The notes: generated by a model from the sequence alone, not told the origin. 64,000 bases of DNA from Desulfocarbo sp964620595 (GCA_964620595.1 CAZUHP010000003.1:1-64000); one strand, 5' to 3'. Shown: positions 20,859 to 29,954, counted from the first letter of the stretch. Made by a program: numbers and translations.

Positions 20859-21580
20859 GCGGCGACAAGCTGGGAACCCTCTACGGGGTGGGCGTGGGCC
20901 CGGGCGACCCCAAGCTCCTGACCATCAGGGCCCTGGAGGTGATCCGGGAGGTGGGGGTGGTCTTTGCCGCCAGCTCGCCCAAGAACGGCTACAGCCTGGC
21001 CTTGCAGACCGTGCAGGAGCACCTGCCGGCCTCCACCCGGGTGGAGCGGCTGCCCTTTCCCATGACCGACGACCGCGCCGCCCTGGAACGGGCCTGGCAG
21101 GAAAACGCCGGCGCGGTGCTGGCCGTCTTGGAGCAGGGCGAGGACGCGGCCTTCTTGACCATCGGCGATCCCTTGACCTACAGCACCTACGGCTACCTGC
21201 TCCGCACCCTGGGCCGGATGCACCCGGGGCTGCGGGCGGAGACGGTGCCCGGCATCACCGCCTACCACGCGGCCGCGGCCCGGCTGAACCTGCCCCTGGT
21301 GGAGAGCAAGGAGTCGCTCCTGGTGGTCTCCGGGGTGGGTGAGGCCGGGGAGATATCCCGCCTGGCCGAGTTCGGGGACAACCTGGTCATCATGAAGGCC
21401 TACCGCAACTTCGACCGCATCATGGAGACCCTCCAGGACTTGCCCCGGCCGCGCCGGGTGGCGGCGGCCTCCCTGGTGGGCCTGCCCGGGGAGCGCCTGG
21501 AGCCCGACGCCCGCCGCCTGGAGGGCGGGAAGGTACCCTACTTGACCTTGCTGCTGGTGAAGAAGGCCGGGGAGGAGTGA
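20855..21580 (+). CDS. cbiL: Cobalt-factor II C20-methyltransferase
   Basis: SAM-dependent methyltransferase of 241 aa that methylates C20 of cobalt-factor II. The uroporphyrin/tetrapyrrole methylase fold shows as LYGVGVGPGDPKLLTIRA at the N-terminus, the FLTIGDPLTYSTYGYL loop, and VPGITAYHAAAARLNLPL, which binds SAM. C20 methylases are recognised by the N-terminal GVGVGPGDP and the IGDP-x-x-YSTY element. ATG 20855 overlaps cbiC by ATGA. The stop overlaps the GTG start of cbiD. Confidence 0.93.
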   Translation: MSGDKLGTLYGVGVGPGDPKLLTIRALEVIREVGVVFAASSPKNGYSLALQTVQEHLPASTRVERLPFPMTDDRAALERAWQENAGAVLAVLEQGEDAAFLTIGDPLTYSTYGYLLRTLGRMHPGLRAETVPGITAYHAAAARLNLPLVESKESLLVVSGVGEAGEISRLAEFGDNLVIMKAYRNFDRIMETLQDLPRPRRVAAASLVGLPGERLEPDARRLEGGKVPYLTLLLVKKAGEE

Positions 21581-22725
21581 GTTCCTTGACAAGCGCGGCC
21601 CACAAGAGAAGGCGCAGCGGCGAGCTGCGCCTAGGCTTCACCACCGGCTCCGCGGCCACGGCCGCGGCCAAGGCTGCGCTCCTGGCCATCCTGGGGGAGC
21701 CGCCCCCGGGCAAGGTGAGCATCCCTTTGCCCGACGGCGGCTCCCTGGAGGTGGCGGTGAAGGAGGTGCAGCGGCTGTCGGAGCGGGAAGCCCGGGCCAC
21801 GGTGATAAAGGACGCGGGCGACGACCCGGACGTGACCCACAGGGCGGCCATCACCGCCCGGGTGAGCCTGGGGGAGGGCGCGTCCCCCGGGGAGCCCATC
21901 GCCATCCTGGGCGGGCCCGGGGTGGGCCGGGTGACCCGGCCCGGCCTGCCGGTGGCCGTGGGCGAGCCGGCCATCAATCCGGTGCCCCGCCGCATGATCC
22001 GCCAGGCCCTGCGCGACACCTGGCGCCGCGCCGGCCGCCGCGGCGGGCTGGCGGCCAGGGTGGAGATATCCGTGGCCGAGGGCGAGCGCCTGGCCCGGAA
22101 GACCCTGAACCCCCGCCTGGGCATCGTGGAGGGCATCTCCATCATCGGCACCAGCGGCCTGGTCAAGCCCTTCAGCCACGAGGCCTACACCGCCACCATC
22201 AAGAGCGCCCTGTCGGTGGCGCGGGCCGCGGGCAACCGGGAGGTGGTGCTGGCCACCGGTGGCAAGAGCGAGAAGCGGGCCATGGCCTTGCGGCCGGATC
22301 TGCCGGACACGGCCTTTGTGCAGATCGCCGACTTTTTCGCCTATGCCCTGCGCCAGGCGGCGGCCAGCGGCATGGAGCGGGTGGGCCTGGTCTCTTTCTT
22401 CGGCAAGGCGGTCAAGCAGGCCATGGGCCTGGAGTACACCCACGCCCACCAGGCCCCCCTGGACCTGGAGCGGCTGGCCGGCTGGTTTTCCGCCGCCGGC
22501 GCGGATGAGGACCTGGTGCGGGCGGTCAGGGAGGCCAACACCGCCCGGCAGGTGGTGGAGCTACTGCGGGAAAGGGGCAGGCTGGAGTTGGTGGAGCCGG
22601 TGGGCCGCCGCCTGCTGGCCCAGGCCGCCGGGTTCGCCGGGCCGGGGCGGGAGGTGTGGGCAGCGGTGCTGGACATGCAAGGCGGGGTGCTGTTCCAGGG
22701 CACCTGGAAAGGGGGGCGTTCGTGA
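21577..22725 (+). CDS. cbiD: Cobalt-precorrin-5B C1-methyltransferase
   Basis: CbiD methylates C1 during ring contraction. The protein is 382 aa with GTG start 21577 overlapping the cbiL stop. Typical features are an N-terminal LRLGFTTGSAATAAAKAAL, GRVTRPGLPVAVGEPAINPVPRRMI, NPRLGIVEGISIIGTSG-type block, VVLATGGKSEK and VGLVSFFGKAVKQAMG with THAHQ. CbiD is specific to the anaerobic cobalamin pathway, so its presence fixes the pathway type. It overlaps cbiET by GTGA. Confidence 0.96.
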   Translation: MSSLTSAAHKRRRSGELRLGFTTGSAATAAAKAALLAILGEPPPGKVSIPLPDGGSLEVAVKEVQRLSEREARATVIKDAGDDPDVTHRAAITARVSLGEGASPGEPIAILGGPGVGRVTRPGLPVAVGEPAINPVPRRMIRQALRDTWRRAGRRGGLAARVEISVAEGERLARKTLNPRLGIVEGISIIGTSGLVKPFSHEAYTATIKSALSVARAAGNREVVLATGGKSEKRAMALRPDLPDTAFVQIADFFAYALRQAAASGMERVGLVSFFGKAVKQAMGLEYTHAHQAPLDLERLAGWFSAAGADEDLVRAVREANTARQVVELLRERGRLELVEPVGRRLLAQAAGFAGPGREVWAAVLDMQGGVLFQGTWKGGRS

Positions 22726-23945
22726 AGGTGGTCGAAGTGGTGGGGCTGGGCCTTGGGCCCGCGGATGTGACTCCCCGCCTGCGGGCGGTGATCGACAAGG
22801 CCCGGGTGCTGGCCGGCGGCGCGCGCCTCTTGGATTGGTTTCCGGACCATCCGGCTCGGCGCTTGGTTCTCGGCGGCGGGCTGGATGCCTGGTTGGACCA
22901 GGTGGCCTCGGTGGTGGAGGAAGGCGTGGTGGTACTGGCCTCGGGCGACCCCGGTTTTTTCGGGATCGGTGCGCGCCTGGTCAAGCGCCTGGGGCCGAAG
23001 CGGGTGGTCATCCATCCCAACCTCACCGCCATGCAGGCGGCCTTTGCCCGGCTCAAGCTGCCTTGGCAGGCGGCGGCCCTGGTCAGCCTGCACGGCCGGC
23101 CGGAGGGGGCCTGGCTGGACCTGTGGGCAGCCCTGTATCGGCATGACCTGGTGGGGGTGTACACCGATCCGGTTCGCGGCCCCGCGCTCCTGGCCCGGGC
23201 GCTGCTGGCGCGGGGGCAGGAGTTCTGGCGCCTGGCCGTGCTGGAGGACCTGGGCGGGGAGAACGAGCGGGTGGGCTGGTTCTCCCTGGAGGAGGCGGCC
23301 CGGGGGGAGTTCTCGCCCCTGAACCTGGTGGTGCTGGAGCGCGTGGCCAGGCCGGAGCCCTTGCGCCTGGGCCTGGCCGAGGAGGCCTACCAGCACCAGG
23401 GGGACATGATCACCAAGACCGAGGTGCGCGCCGCGGCCCTGGCCAAGCTGGCCCTGGGGCCCGGCCAGACGGTGTGGGACCTGGGCGCGGGCTGCGGCTC
23501 GGTGGGCCTGGAGGCCACCCTGCTCACCCCGGGCGGGCGGGTGGTGGCCGTGGAGCAGAAGCCGGAGCGGGTGCGCCAGATAGAGGCCAACCGGGCCCGC
23601 TACGGCGCGGCGTCCCTGGAGGTGGTGGCGGGGCGCATGCCCGGCTGCCTGGCCGACCTGCCCGACCCGGACCGGGTTTTCGTGGGAGGGGGCGGCTACT
23701 GCCTGGGGCCCATCCTGGAGGAGGCGGCCCGGCGCCTGCCGGCCGGCGGGGTGGTGGTGGCCGGCCTGGTGAAGCTGGAGAGCCTGGAGGTGGCCCGCCG
23801 CACCATGCTCGGCCAGGGATTGGCCGTGGAGGAGACCCTGCTCCAGCTCAGCCGGGGCGCTCCCCTGGCCGGGGGGGTGCGGATGAAGGGGCTCAACCCG
23901 GTGTGGCTGATATGCGGCCAAAAGCCGGCGGGAGGGCAGACATGA
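22722..23945 (+). CDS. cbiET: Bifunctional cobalt-precorrin-7 C5-methyltransferase / cobalt-precorrin-6B C15-methyltransferase (decarboxylating)
   Basis: Fusion of CbiE and CbiT, 407 aa, as in CobL. CbiE (about 1-200) begins with VVEVVGLGLGPADVTPRLRA and has LASGDPGFFGIG and VIHPNLTAMQAAFARLKLPW. CbiT (about 210-407) starts near DMITKTEVRAAALAKLAL and has the class I SAM motif VWDLGAGCGSVGLEA and then VFVGGGGYCLGPILEEA. It methylates C5 and C15 and removes the C12 acetate carboxyl. GTG 22722 overlaps the cbiD stop; the ATG of cbiF overlaps its stop. Confidence 0.95.
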   Translation: MKVVEVVGLGLGPADVTPRLRAVIDKARVLAGGARLLDWFPDHPARRLVLGGGLDAWLDQVASVVEEGVVVLASGDPGFFGIGARLVKRLGPKRVVIHPNLTAMQAAFARLKLPWQAAALVSLHGRPEGAWLDLWAALYRHDLVGVYTDPVRGPALLARALLARGQEFWRLAVLEDLGGENERVGWFSLEEAARGEFSPLNLVVLERVARPEPLRLGLAEEAYQHQGDMITKTEVRAAALAKLALGPGQTVWDLGAGCGSVGLEATLLTPGGRVVAVEQKPERVRQIEANRARYGAASLEVVAGRMPGCLADLPDPDRVFVGGGGYCLGPILEEAARRLPAGGVVVAGLVKLESLEVARRTMLGQGLAVEETLLQLSRGAPLAGGVRMKGLNPVWLICGQKPAGGQT

Positions 23946-24739
23946 GCAGCGCAGACAAGAGCCCGGTGGTCTTCGTGGGGGCCGGACCCGGCGACCCGGA
24001 GCTGATAACCGTGGCCGGCCGCCGGGCCCTGGAGCAGGCCGAGCTGGTGGTGTACACCGGCTCCCTGGTGCCCCGCCAGATGCTTTGCTGGTGCCCGGCC
24101 GAGGCCCGGACAATCGATTCCGCCGGGTTGAACCTGGACCAGATCGTGCGGCCCATGGTGGAGGCCTGGCGGCGGGGAGAGCGGGTGGTGCGCCTGCACA
24201 CCGGCGACCCCAGCCTCTACGGCGCGGTGCACGAGCAGTTCCGCGCCCTGGACAAGGCAGGGGTTCCCTACCGGGTCATTCCCGGGGTGACCTCCGCCTT
24301 TGCCGCCGCCGCCGCCCTGGGCCTGGAGTACACCCTGCCCGAGGTGTGCCAGAGCTTGGTCTTCACCCGGGCGGCCGGGCGCACCCCCATGCCGCCGGGC
24401 GAGGACCTGGCGGCATTGGCGGCGCATGGTTGCAGCCTGGTGATATACCTTTCCGCCTCCCGGGCCGAACAGGTGGGCCGGGCCCTGGCCGGGGCCTTTG
24501 GCGCCCGGGCGCCCTTGGCCGTGGCCTACCGGGTTTCCTGGCCGGACCAGCGCCTTGTGTGGACCACCCCCCAGGACCTAGCCCGCGACCTGGAGGAGGC
24601 GGGCATCGACCGCCACGCCCTTATCCTGGCCGGGCCGGCGGTGGCGGCGGTGGCCCGGGGGGAGGAGGCCCCGCCCTCGCGGCTGTACGACGCCGCCTTC
24701 AGCCACGGCTTCCGGCCGGCCGCCGGGGAGGAAGACTAG
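23942..24739 (+). CDS. cbiF: Cobalt-precorrin-4 C11-methyltransferase
   Basis: CbiF methylates C11 of cobalt-precorrin-4. The protein is 265 aa. The tetrapyrrole-methylase landmarks are VVFVGAGPGDPELITVAGRR, VVYTGSLVPRQML, VRLHTGDPSLYGAVHEQ and VIPGVTSAFAAAAALGLEYTLPEV, which are characteristic of CobM/CbiF. A C-terminal stretch rich in proline and glutamate follows HALILAGPA. ATG 23942 overlaps cbiET by ATGA; two bases separate its stop from the GTG of cbiG. Confidence 0.95.
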   Translation: MSSADKSPVVFVGAGPGDPELITVAGRRALEQAELVVYTGSLVPRQMLCWCPAEARTIDSAGLNLDQIVRPMVEAWRRGERVVRLHTGDPSLYGAVHEQFRALDKAGVPYRVIPGVTSAFAAAAALGLEYTLPEVCQSLVFTRAAGRTPMPPGEDLAALAAHGCSLVIYLSASRAEQVGRALAGAFGARAPLAVAYRVSWPDQRLVWTTPQDLARDLEEAGIDRHALILAGPAVAAVARGEEAPPSRLYDAAFSHGFRPAAGEED

Positions 24740-24741
24740 CC

Positions 24742-25809
24742 GTGGCCAGCCGGCCCCCAAAGGTCGCCATCTATGCCCTCACTTCGGTGGGAGCGGAAAG
24801 GGCCCGGCTGCTCGGCCGGGGCCTGGAGGGCAGCCGGCTGTTCCTGCCCCGCCGGCTGGCTGGCCGGGTGGCCGGGGCAGAGGCCTTCGACCGGCTGGGC
24901 GAGGTCCTGGCCGCCAACTTCCGCTCCTTTGGCGGGCACGTGCTGTTCTGCGCCGCGGGCATGGTGGTGCGGAGCCTGGCCCCGCTCATGCGGGGCAAGG
25001 ACCGAGACCCGGCCGTGGTGGTGGTGGACCAGCGGGGGCGCTTTGCCATCAGCCTGCTTTCGGGCCACCTGGGCGGCGCCAACCAGTTGGCCGGCCGGGT
25101 GGCCGAGATACTGGGCGGCCAGGCGGTCATCACCACCGCCACCGACGTGGAGGGCCTGCCCAGCCTGGAGATGGTGAGCCGGGAGGCGGGCTGCGCGGTG
25201 GAGAACCTGGGAGCCCTGGCCAGGGTCAGCACGGTCCTCTTGGAGGGCGGGCAGGTGGAGGTGTTCGATCCCGGCGGCTGGCTCTGGTCCAGGCTGGAGC
25301 CCTGGCCGGGGCGGTTCAAGCGCCTGGACCGCGAACCCACCCCCCGGCCGGACGGCCCGCCCCTGGTCTGGGTGGGCTGGCGATTCCTAGCGGCCGACCC
25401 GCCCCCTGCTTGGCTGGTGGTGCGGCCGCCCTGCCTGGTGGCGGGCGTGGGCTGCAACCGGGGCACGGCGGTGGGCGAGCTGGAGTCGTTGCTGCGCCGG
25501 GTGTTCGACCAGGCGGGGCTCAGCCTGGCTTGCCTCGGCCGCCTGGCCAGCGTGGCGGCCAAGCGCGACGAGGCCGGGCTCTTGGCCCTGGCCCGGAGAC
25601 TGGGGGTGGAGACGGAGTTTTTCGAGGCCGAGCAGATCAACGCGGTGGAAGTGCCCAATCCCTCTGAAGCCGCCCAACGGCATCTGGGAGTGAGAAGCGT
25701 ATGCGAAGCGACAGCCAGGCTGGCGGCCCGGGGCGGGCCGCTTTTGGTGGAGAAGCAAAAGAGCCCCAACGCGACCGTGGCGGTGGCCCTGGCAAGCTCT
25801 GGATCGTAG
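24742..25809 (+). CDS. cbiG: Cobalt-precorrin-5A hydrolase
   Basis: CbiG opens the delta-lactone of cobalt-precorrin-5A and releases acetaldehyde. The protein is 355 aa from GTG 24742. The N-terminal domain has FGGHVLFCAAGMVVRSLAPL, DPAVVVVDQRGRFAISLLSGHLGGANQLA (split here between motifs) and VITTATDV. The C-terminal domain has LVAGVGCNRGTAVGEL and LGRLASVAAKRDEAGL, the two CbiG signatures. Its last 109 bases overlap the start of cbiH in another frame, much more than the 4-bp overlaps elsewhere in the operon. Confidence 0.93.
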   Translation: MASRPPKVAIYALTSVGAERARLLGRGLEGSRLFLPRRLAGRVAGAEAFDRLGEVLAANFRSFGGHVLFCAAGMVVRSLAPLMRGKDRDPAVVVVDQRGRFAISLLSGHLGGANQLAGRVAEILGGQAVITTATDVEGLPSLEMVSREAGCAVENLGALARVSTVLLEGGQVEVFDPGGWLWSRLEPWPGRFKRLDREPTPRPDGPPLVWVGWRFLAADPPPAWLVVRPPCLVAGVGCNRGTAVGELESLLRRVFDQAGLSLACLGRLASVAAKRDEAGLLALARRLGVETEFFEAEQINAVEVPNPSEAAQRHLGVRSVCEATARLAARGGPLLVEKQKSPNATVAVALASSGS

Positions 25810-26567
25810 GCCTGGGGCCGGGCGGGGAGGGGCAGCTCACCCCCCAGGCCCGGCAAGCCCTGGAGAGGGCCGCGGTGGTCCTGGGCTACCGGCCCTACCT
25901 GGAGCAGGCCGGCGGGCTGCTGGCGGGCAAGGAGGTGCTGGCCAGCGGCATGACCCGGGAGCTGGACCGGGCCGCCATGGCCCTGGAGCTGGCCCAGGCC
26001 GGCCGGGAGGTGGCCCTGGTGTCCGGCGGGGACCCCGGGGTCTACGCCATGGCGGCGGTGGTCTTCGAGACGGCCCGCGAGCAGATGCTCCGCCTGGGGC
26101 CGGGCGGGCTGGAGATAGAGGTGGTCCCCGGCCTGCCCGCGGTCACCGCGGCGGCGGCGCTGTTGGGCGCGCCCCTTTCCCACGACTTCGCCTGCATCAG
26201 CCTGAGCGACCGGCTCACGCCCTGGGAGAGCATCACCCGCCGGCTGGACCTGGCCGCCCAGGCCGACCTGGTGATCGCCCTGTACAACCCCCGCAGCAAG
26301 GGCAGGCCCTGGCAGTACGGCGAGGCTCTTGCCATCGTGGGGCGCCACCGCGGCCCCCAGACCCCGGTGGGGGTGGTGGCCAGGGCCTATCGCCCGGGCC
26401 AGCGGATGCAGGTGACCACCCTGGGTGATGCCCCGGAGATGGAGGTGGACATGCAGACCCTGGTCATCATCGGCAACAGCCAGAGCTTTGTGCACGAGGG
26501 CCGCATGGTCACGCCCCGGGGCTATTTGGCCAAGTACGGCAAGGCGGCGGCCAAGGGATCGGCCTGA
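25701..26567 (+). CDS. cbiH: Cobalt-precorrin-3B (cobalt-factor III) C17-methyltransferase
   Basis: CbiH methylates C17 and drives ring contraction. The protein is 288 aa from ATG 25701 (GGGAG ten bases upstream), so the first 36 codons lie inside cbiG. The core begins LWIVGLGPGGEGQLTPQAR, continues with VLGYRPYLEQ, ALVSGGDPGVYAMAAVVFE, VVPGLPAVTAAAALLGAPLS and DFACISLSDRLTPWE, and ends with VIIGNSQSFVHEGRMVTPRG, all as in CobJ/CbiH. No start codon nearer to the conserved core was found in this frame, so the long overlap appears genuine. Confidence 0.94.
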   Translation: MRSDSQAGGPGRAAFGGEAKEPQRDRGGGPGKLWIVGLGPGGEGQLTPQARQALERAAVVLGYRPYLEQAGGLLAGKEVLASGMTRELDRAAMALELAQAGREVALVSGGDPGVYAMAAVVFETAREQMLRLGPGGLEIEVVPGLPAVTAAAALLGAPLSHDFACISLSDRLTPWESITRRLDLAAQADLVIALYNPRSKGRPWQYGEALAIVGRHRGPQTPVGVVARAYRPGQRMQVTTLGDAPEMEVDMQTLVIIGNSQSFVHEGRMVTPRGYLAKYGKAAAKGSA

Positions 26568-26584
26568 AGGCGGCGGAGGCGGAC

Positions 26585-27481
26585 ATGGAAAAGACGGCGT
26601 TGGTGCTGGCGGCTTTTGGCGCGGGGCGGCCCGAGGCCCTGGCGGGCATCGAGAACATCTACCAGCGGGCCCGGGCGGCCTTTCCCGCCGCGAGGGTGGA
26701 GGTCTGCTTCACCTCCAACCAGGTGCGCCGTCTCTGGCGCAAGAGGCGGGAGGACCGGGCCTGGCAGGAGGCCCATCCCCAGACCCCGGCCTGGGCGCTG
26801 GCGGTCAAGGGGCCCCTGGCGGTGATGGCCGAGCTGCAGGACCAGGGCTACCGGAGCCAGTTGGTGCAGCCGCTTCATGTGTACGCCGGCGAGGAGTACC
26901 AGGACCTCAAGAGCTACCTGGCCGGCTTGAATTCCATCCAGACCCTCAAGCCCAAGTGGCGGCCCTTCCGCAAGCTGGCCCTGGGCCGGCCGGCCCTGGG
27001 GGAGCCGGGCCCCCGGCGGCCCTATGTGGAGGACCTGGAGCGCGCCGCCCGGGCCCTGGCCCCGGAGGTGGAGGAGGCCTCCCGGCTGGGGGCGGCCCTG
27101 GTCTACGTGGGCCACGGCAACCATTACTTTTCCACGGGCGTGTACCACGAGTTGCAGGTGGTGATGCAACGCCTGCACCCGGGCAAGGAGGTGCTGGTGG
27201 GCACGGTGGAGGGGCTGCTGGATGCCCGCCTGGTGCGCGACCGCCTGCTGGCCAAGAGGGCGGTCAAGGTGCTGCTCAGGCCCTTGATGGTGGTGGCCGG
27301 GGTGCACGCGGCCGAGGACATGTGCGGCCCGGGCGAGGATTCCTGGCGCGCGATCCTGGAGGCCGCCGGGCTGGAGGTGGAATGCCGCCTGGCGGGCCTG
27401 GGCCAGAACGACTCCTGGGCGGACATCTACCTGGAGCACGCCCGGGATGCGGCCGAGGACCACGGTATCGCGCTGGAGTGA
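26585..27481 (+). CDS. cbiK: Sirohydrochlorin cobaltochelatase
   Basis: CbiK inserts cobalt into sirohydrochlorin as the first committed step of the anaerobic route. The protein is 298 aa. The metal-binding histidines are in VYVGHGNHYFSTGVYHEL (about residues 175-192) and MVVAGVHAAEDMCGPGEDSW (about residue 239). There is no signal peptide, so it is the cytoplasmic type, not the periplasmic haem-binding CbiK of Desulfovibrio. ATG 26585 lies 17 bp after cbiH. An ATP-independent cobaltochelatase here makes the CobN system of unit 2 redundant for de novo synthesis. Confidence 0.94.
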   Translation: MEKTALVLAAFGAGRPEALAGIENIYQRARAAFPAARVEVCFTSNQVRRLWRKRREDRAWQEAHPQTPAWALAVKGPLAVMAELQDQGYRSQLVQPLHVYAGEEYQDLKSYLAGLNSIQTLKPKWRPFRKLALGRPALGEPGPRRPYVEDLERAARALAPEVEEASRLGAALVYVGHGNHYFSTGVYHELQVVMQRLHPGKEVLVGTVEGLLDARLVRDRLLAKRAVKVLLRPLMVVAGVHAAEDMCGPGEDSWRAILEAAGLEVECRLAGLGQNDSWADIYLEHARDAAEDHGIALE

Positions 27482-27569
27482 GACCGATTTGGGTTGACCG
27501 CGCCGGTTGTCATCCCCCGGGCCGGCGCGGCGACACGGCTTACGGTTCGGGGGGCGATGGGAAAGCAGG

Positions 27570-29309
27570 ATGTCTCGCCTGGGAGCTATCGTGTTGAGCC
27601 TCGTGCTGGCCACCTGGCTGGCGGCGACCATGGGACTGGCCGCAGAGAAACGGCTGGAGCCCCTTGCGGACAGCGACACCGTGGTTATCGGCGAGGCGGA
27701 GATCAAGAGCCTGAACGTCCACTCCCTGGCGGAGCTGCTCAACCTCATACCCGGGGTGAAGGCCAGCGGCAGGCACATCAGCATCCGCGGTTCCTACAAG
27801 GTCAGGATACTCTTGGACGGCATGTCCCTGCGGGATCCTGCCTCGGGGGCGATGAAGCTGGACCTGGTGCCCTTTCACCAGGTCCAGAAGGTGGTGGTGA
27901 AAAAGGGCGGCGGCTCGGTGGCCTATGGCGACGACTCCAGCGGCGGGGTGATCCTGATCTACACCCGCAAGCTGGAAAGGACCCGGTTCTATGCGGAGGC
28001 CTCGGCCGGCAAGTTCAACTACCAGGACTACAAGGCCAACCTGTCCTACGCCGGCGGGGGCTGGGGCCTGGCCCTGAACGGCGAGTACAACTACACCGAC
28101 CGTTTCCGGCGGAACTACGACAAGGAGCAGCGGCGCGGCGGGCTCAAGATTTCCTACACCCCTGCCGGCTGGCAGGGCACCTGTCCCCCCACCCTGGCGG
28201 TGGACCTGGGCCAGGTGCGCAAGGGCAACCCGGGGTATCTCCGATACCCCACCCCCCACTCCCGTTCCCGCGACGACTCCTTGGGGGTGTCCCTGGCCTG
28301 GCGCAACTGGGGCCTGGCCAGCGCCACCTCCTTCACCCGCTTCCACAACCAGAGCCTCAATCCCGATGCCGGCTTCGAGTCGGTGCTGGACAGTTGGTCC
28401 CTGCGCCAGGACCTGCGCGCCTCCCCAGAGCTGCCCTGGCTGGGCAGGCTGCATTGCGGGGTGCTGCTGGAGTTCTCCCACGGGCAGGGCAACAACTTCG
28501 ACCCGCGCCAGGAGCAGAGCTATGGCCTGTTCGCCGACAAGAGCCTCAAGCTCACCTCCCTGCCCCTGACCCTGCAATTCGGCCTGCGGGCCAACTTCTA
28601 TTCCGAGTACCAGACCGTCCTCAACCCCGAGCTGCGGCTGGCCTGGAACCTGGGCAAGGTGGAGTTGAAGGCCTCGGCGGTCAAGACCAACAACGTGCCC
28701 ACCTTCCGCCAGCGCTACTTCCGTACCCGCACCCTGATACCCAACCCCGAGCTAGGGCCGGAGGAGGGGGTGAGCTACAGCCTGGGGGCGTCGGCGCGGG
28801 GCCCCTGGGGCCTCTCCGGGGACCTGACCCTGTTCCGCCGGGAGATAAAGGATCGCATCACCTATGTACGCGGGGACGGCGGCGTGGGGCAGTACCGCAA
28901 CGAGGGCCGCACCCGGACCCAGGGGATGGAGGTGTCCGTCAGCTTCAAGCCGGCCAGATGGCTGGAGTTCCGGCCGGCCTACACCTACATGCAGGCCTTG
29001 AACCTGGATACCGGCCTGTGGCTGGCCGCCAAGCCCAGGCACAAGGTGAAGGCGGACCTGGTGCTGCGGCCCTGGCCCGGGTTCATGTTCGGGTGCCTGT
29101 ACACGTATTCATCCGAGGTCTACACCCGCTCGGACAACAAGGAGAAGACCGGCGGCTACCAGAAGGTGGACCTCAGGGCGGAATATCGTTTCAACGGCTG
29201 GCGGGTGTTCGGCAGCGTGGACAATCTGTTCGACGAGGATTTCTTCTACGGCGACGGCTACCCGGCCCCTCCCTTGACCTGGATACTGGGCGTGAGCCGC
29301 GAGTTCTGA
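27570..29309 (+). CDS. TonB-dependent outer-membrane receptor, BtuB-like
   Basis: Outer-membrane receptor of 579 aa, probably for B12 or cobinamide. ATG 27570 is chosen because a signal peptide follows (MSRLGAIVLSLVLATWLAA... ending GLAAE). A possible TonB box is SDTVVIG. The plug domain has LAELLNLIPGVKAS, HISIRGSYKVRILLDGM and GGSVAYGDDSSGGVILIYT. The remainder alternates in beta strands and ends VDNLFDEDFFYGDGYPAPP and a terminal phenylalanine, the standard assembly signal. It follows cbiK by 88 bp with no new riboswitch seen, so it probably belongs to riboswitch unit 3. It is convergent with cobO, 13 bp away. Confidence 0.88.
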   Translation: MSRLGAIVLSLVLATWLAATMGLAAEKRLEPLADSDTVVIGEAEIKSLNVHSLAELLNLIPGVKASGRHISIRGSYKVRILLDGMSLRDPASGAMKLDLVPFHQVQKVVVKKGGGSVAYGDDSSGGVILIYTRKLERTRFYAEASAGKFNYQDYKANLSYAGGGWGLALNGEYNYTDRFRRNYDKEQRRGGLKISYTPAGWQGTCPPTLAVDLGQVRKGNPGYLRYPTPHSRSRDDSLGVSLAWRNWGLASATSFTRFHNQSLNPDAGFESVLDSWSLRQDLRASPELPWLGRLHCGVLLEFSHGQGNNFDPRQEQSYGLFADKSLKLTSLPLTLQFGLRANFYSEYQTVLNPELRLAWNLGKVELKASAVKTNNVPTFRQRYFRTRTLIPNPELGPEEGVSYSLGASARGPWGLSGDLTLFRREIKDRITYVRGDGGVGQYRNEGRTRTQGMEVSVSFKPARWLEFRPAYTYMQALNLDTGLWLAAKPRHKVKADLVLRPWPGFMFGCLYTYSSEVYTRSDNKEKTGGYQKVDLRAEYRFNGWRVFGSVDNLFDEDFFYGDGYPAPPLTWILGVSREF

Positions 29310-29322
29310 GCCGGGGCCGGCC

Positions 29323-29871
29323 TTAGTATTCGATGCCGGGCTGGGACTTGATCCCGGCCTTGAGGTGGTGCTTCACTGCCCGCATCTCGGTCACGGCGTC
29401 GGCCAGCTCGAAAAGCTCCGGCGGGCAATGGCGGCCGGTGAGCACCAGGTGCAGGCCGGCAGGCTTGCCCTTTATCAGCTCCGCGATCTCGCCGGCCTGC
29501 AAAAAGCCGCGGGACAGGGCCAGGAATACCTCGTCCAGGATCACCATGTCCCAAGCAGGCTCCACCACTGCCCGGCGGGCGGCGTCCCAGGCCCGGCGGG
29601 CCGCCTGGTGGTGGGGCGCCAAGTCCTTTTGCCGGCCGATCAGCCCCAGGCCCATGGGCCGTATCTCCAGGCCGGCGACCTGGCCGGCGGCCTCCAGCTC
29701 GCCGTAGCTGCGGCCGCCCTTGATGAACTGGATCATGAGCACCCTGAGCCCCTGGCCCACCGCCCGCAGGGCCGAACCCAGGGCCGCGGTGGTCTTGCCC
29801 TTGCCCTCGCCGGTGTAGATCAGCACCAGCCCTGGTTTCCCTTGGCCCGGCTCTTTGCGCCTTGGTTCCAT
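29323..29871 (-). CDS. cobO: Cob(I)yrinic acid a,c-diamide adenosyltransferase
   Basis: CobO/BtuR adds the adenosyl group from ATP to the cobalt of corrinoids. The protein is 182 aa. The P-loop is LIYTGEGKGKTTAALG (about residues 17-32), followed by VLMIQFIKGG, VILDEVFLAL and HLVLTGRHCPPEL, which are CobA-type hallmarks. ATG 29871 has the strong SD GGAGGTGA. It is a single gene on the strand opposite the cbi operon, facing its end. It completes the adenosylation step missing from the operon. Confidence 0.96.
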   Translation of the reverse strand: MEPRRKEPGQGKPGLVLIYTGEGKGKTTAALGSALRAVGQGLRVLMIQFIKGGRSYGELEAAGQVAGLEIRPMGLGLIGRQKDLAPHHQAARRAWDAARRAVVEPAWDMVILDEVFLALSRGFLQAGEIAELIKGKPAGLHLVLTGRHCPPELFELADAVTEMRAVKHHLKAGIKSQPGIEY

Positions 29872-29954
29872 GATTCACCTCCGGCAGGTGAAGGGTGCTT
29901 GCCGAGTCCAGCCGGCTCCGGCGGGGCGGTAAAGGCCGCCCGGCCGCGGGCGGC

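Noticed and set aside
27482..27569. A fourth cobalamin riboswitch before the TonB receptor.
   Set aside because: The 88-bp gap is too short for the aptamer and lacks the conserved AGACCTGCC and GGCTTAAT-type blocks; the receptor is most simply the last gene of riboswitch unit 3.
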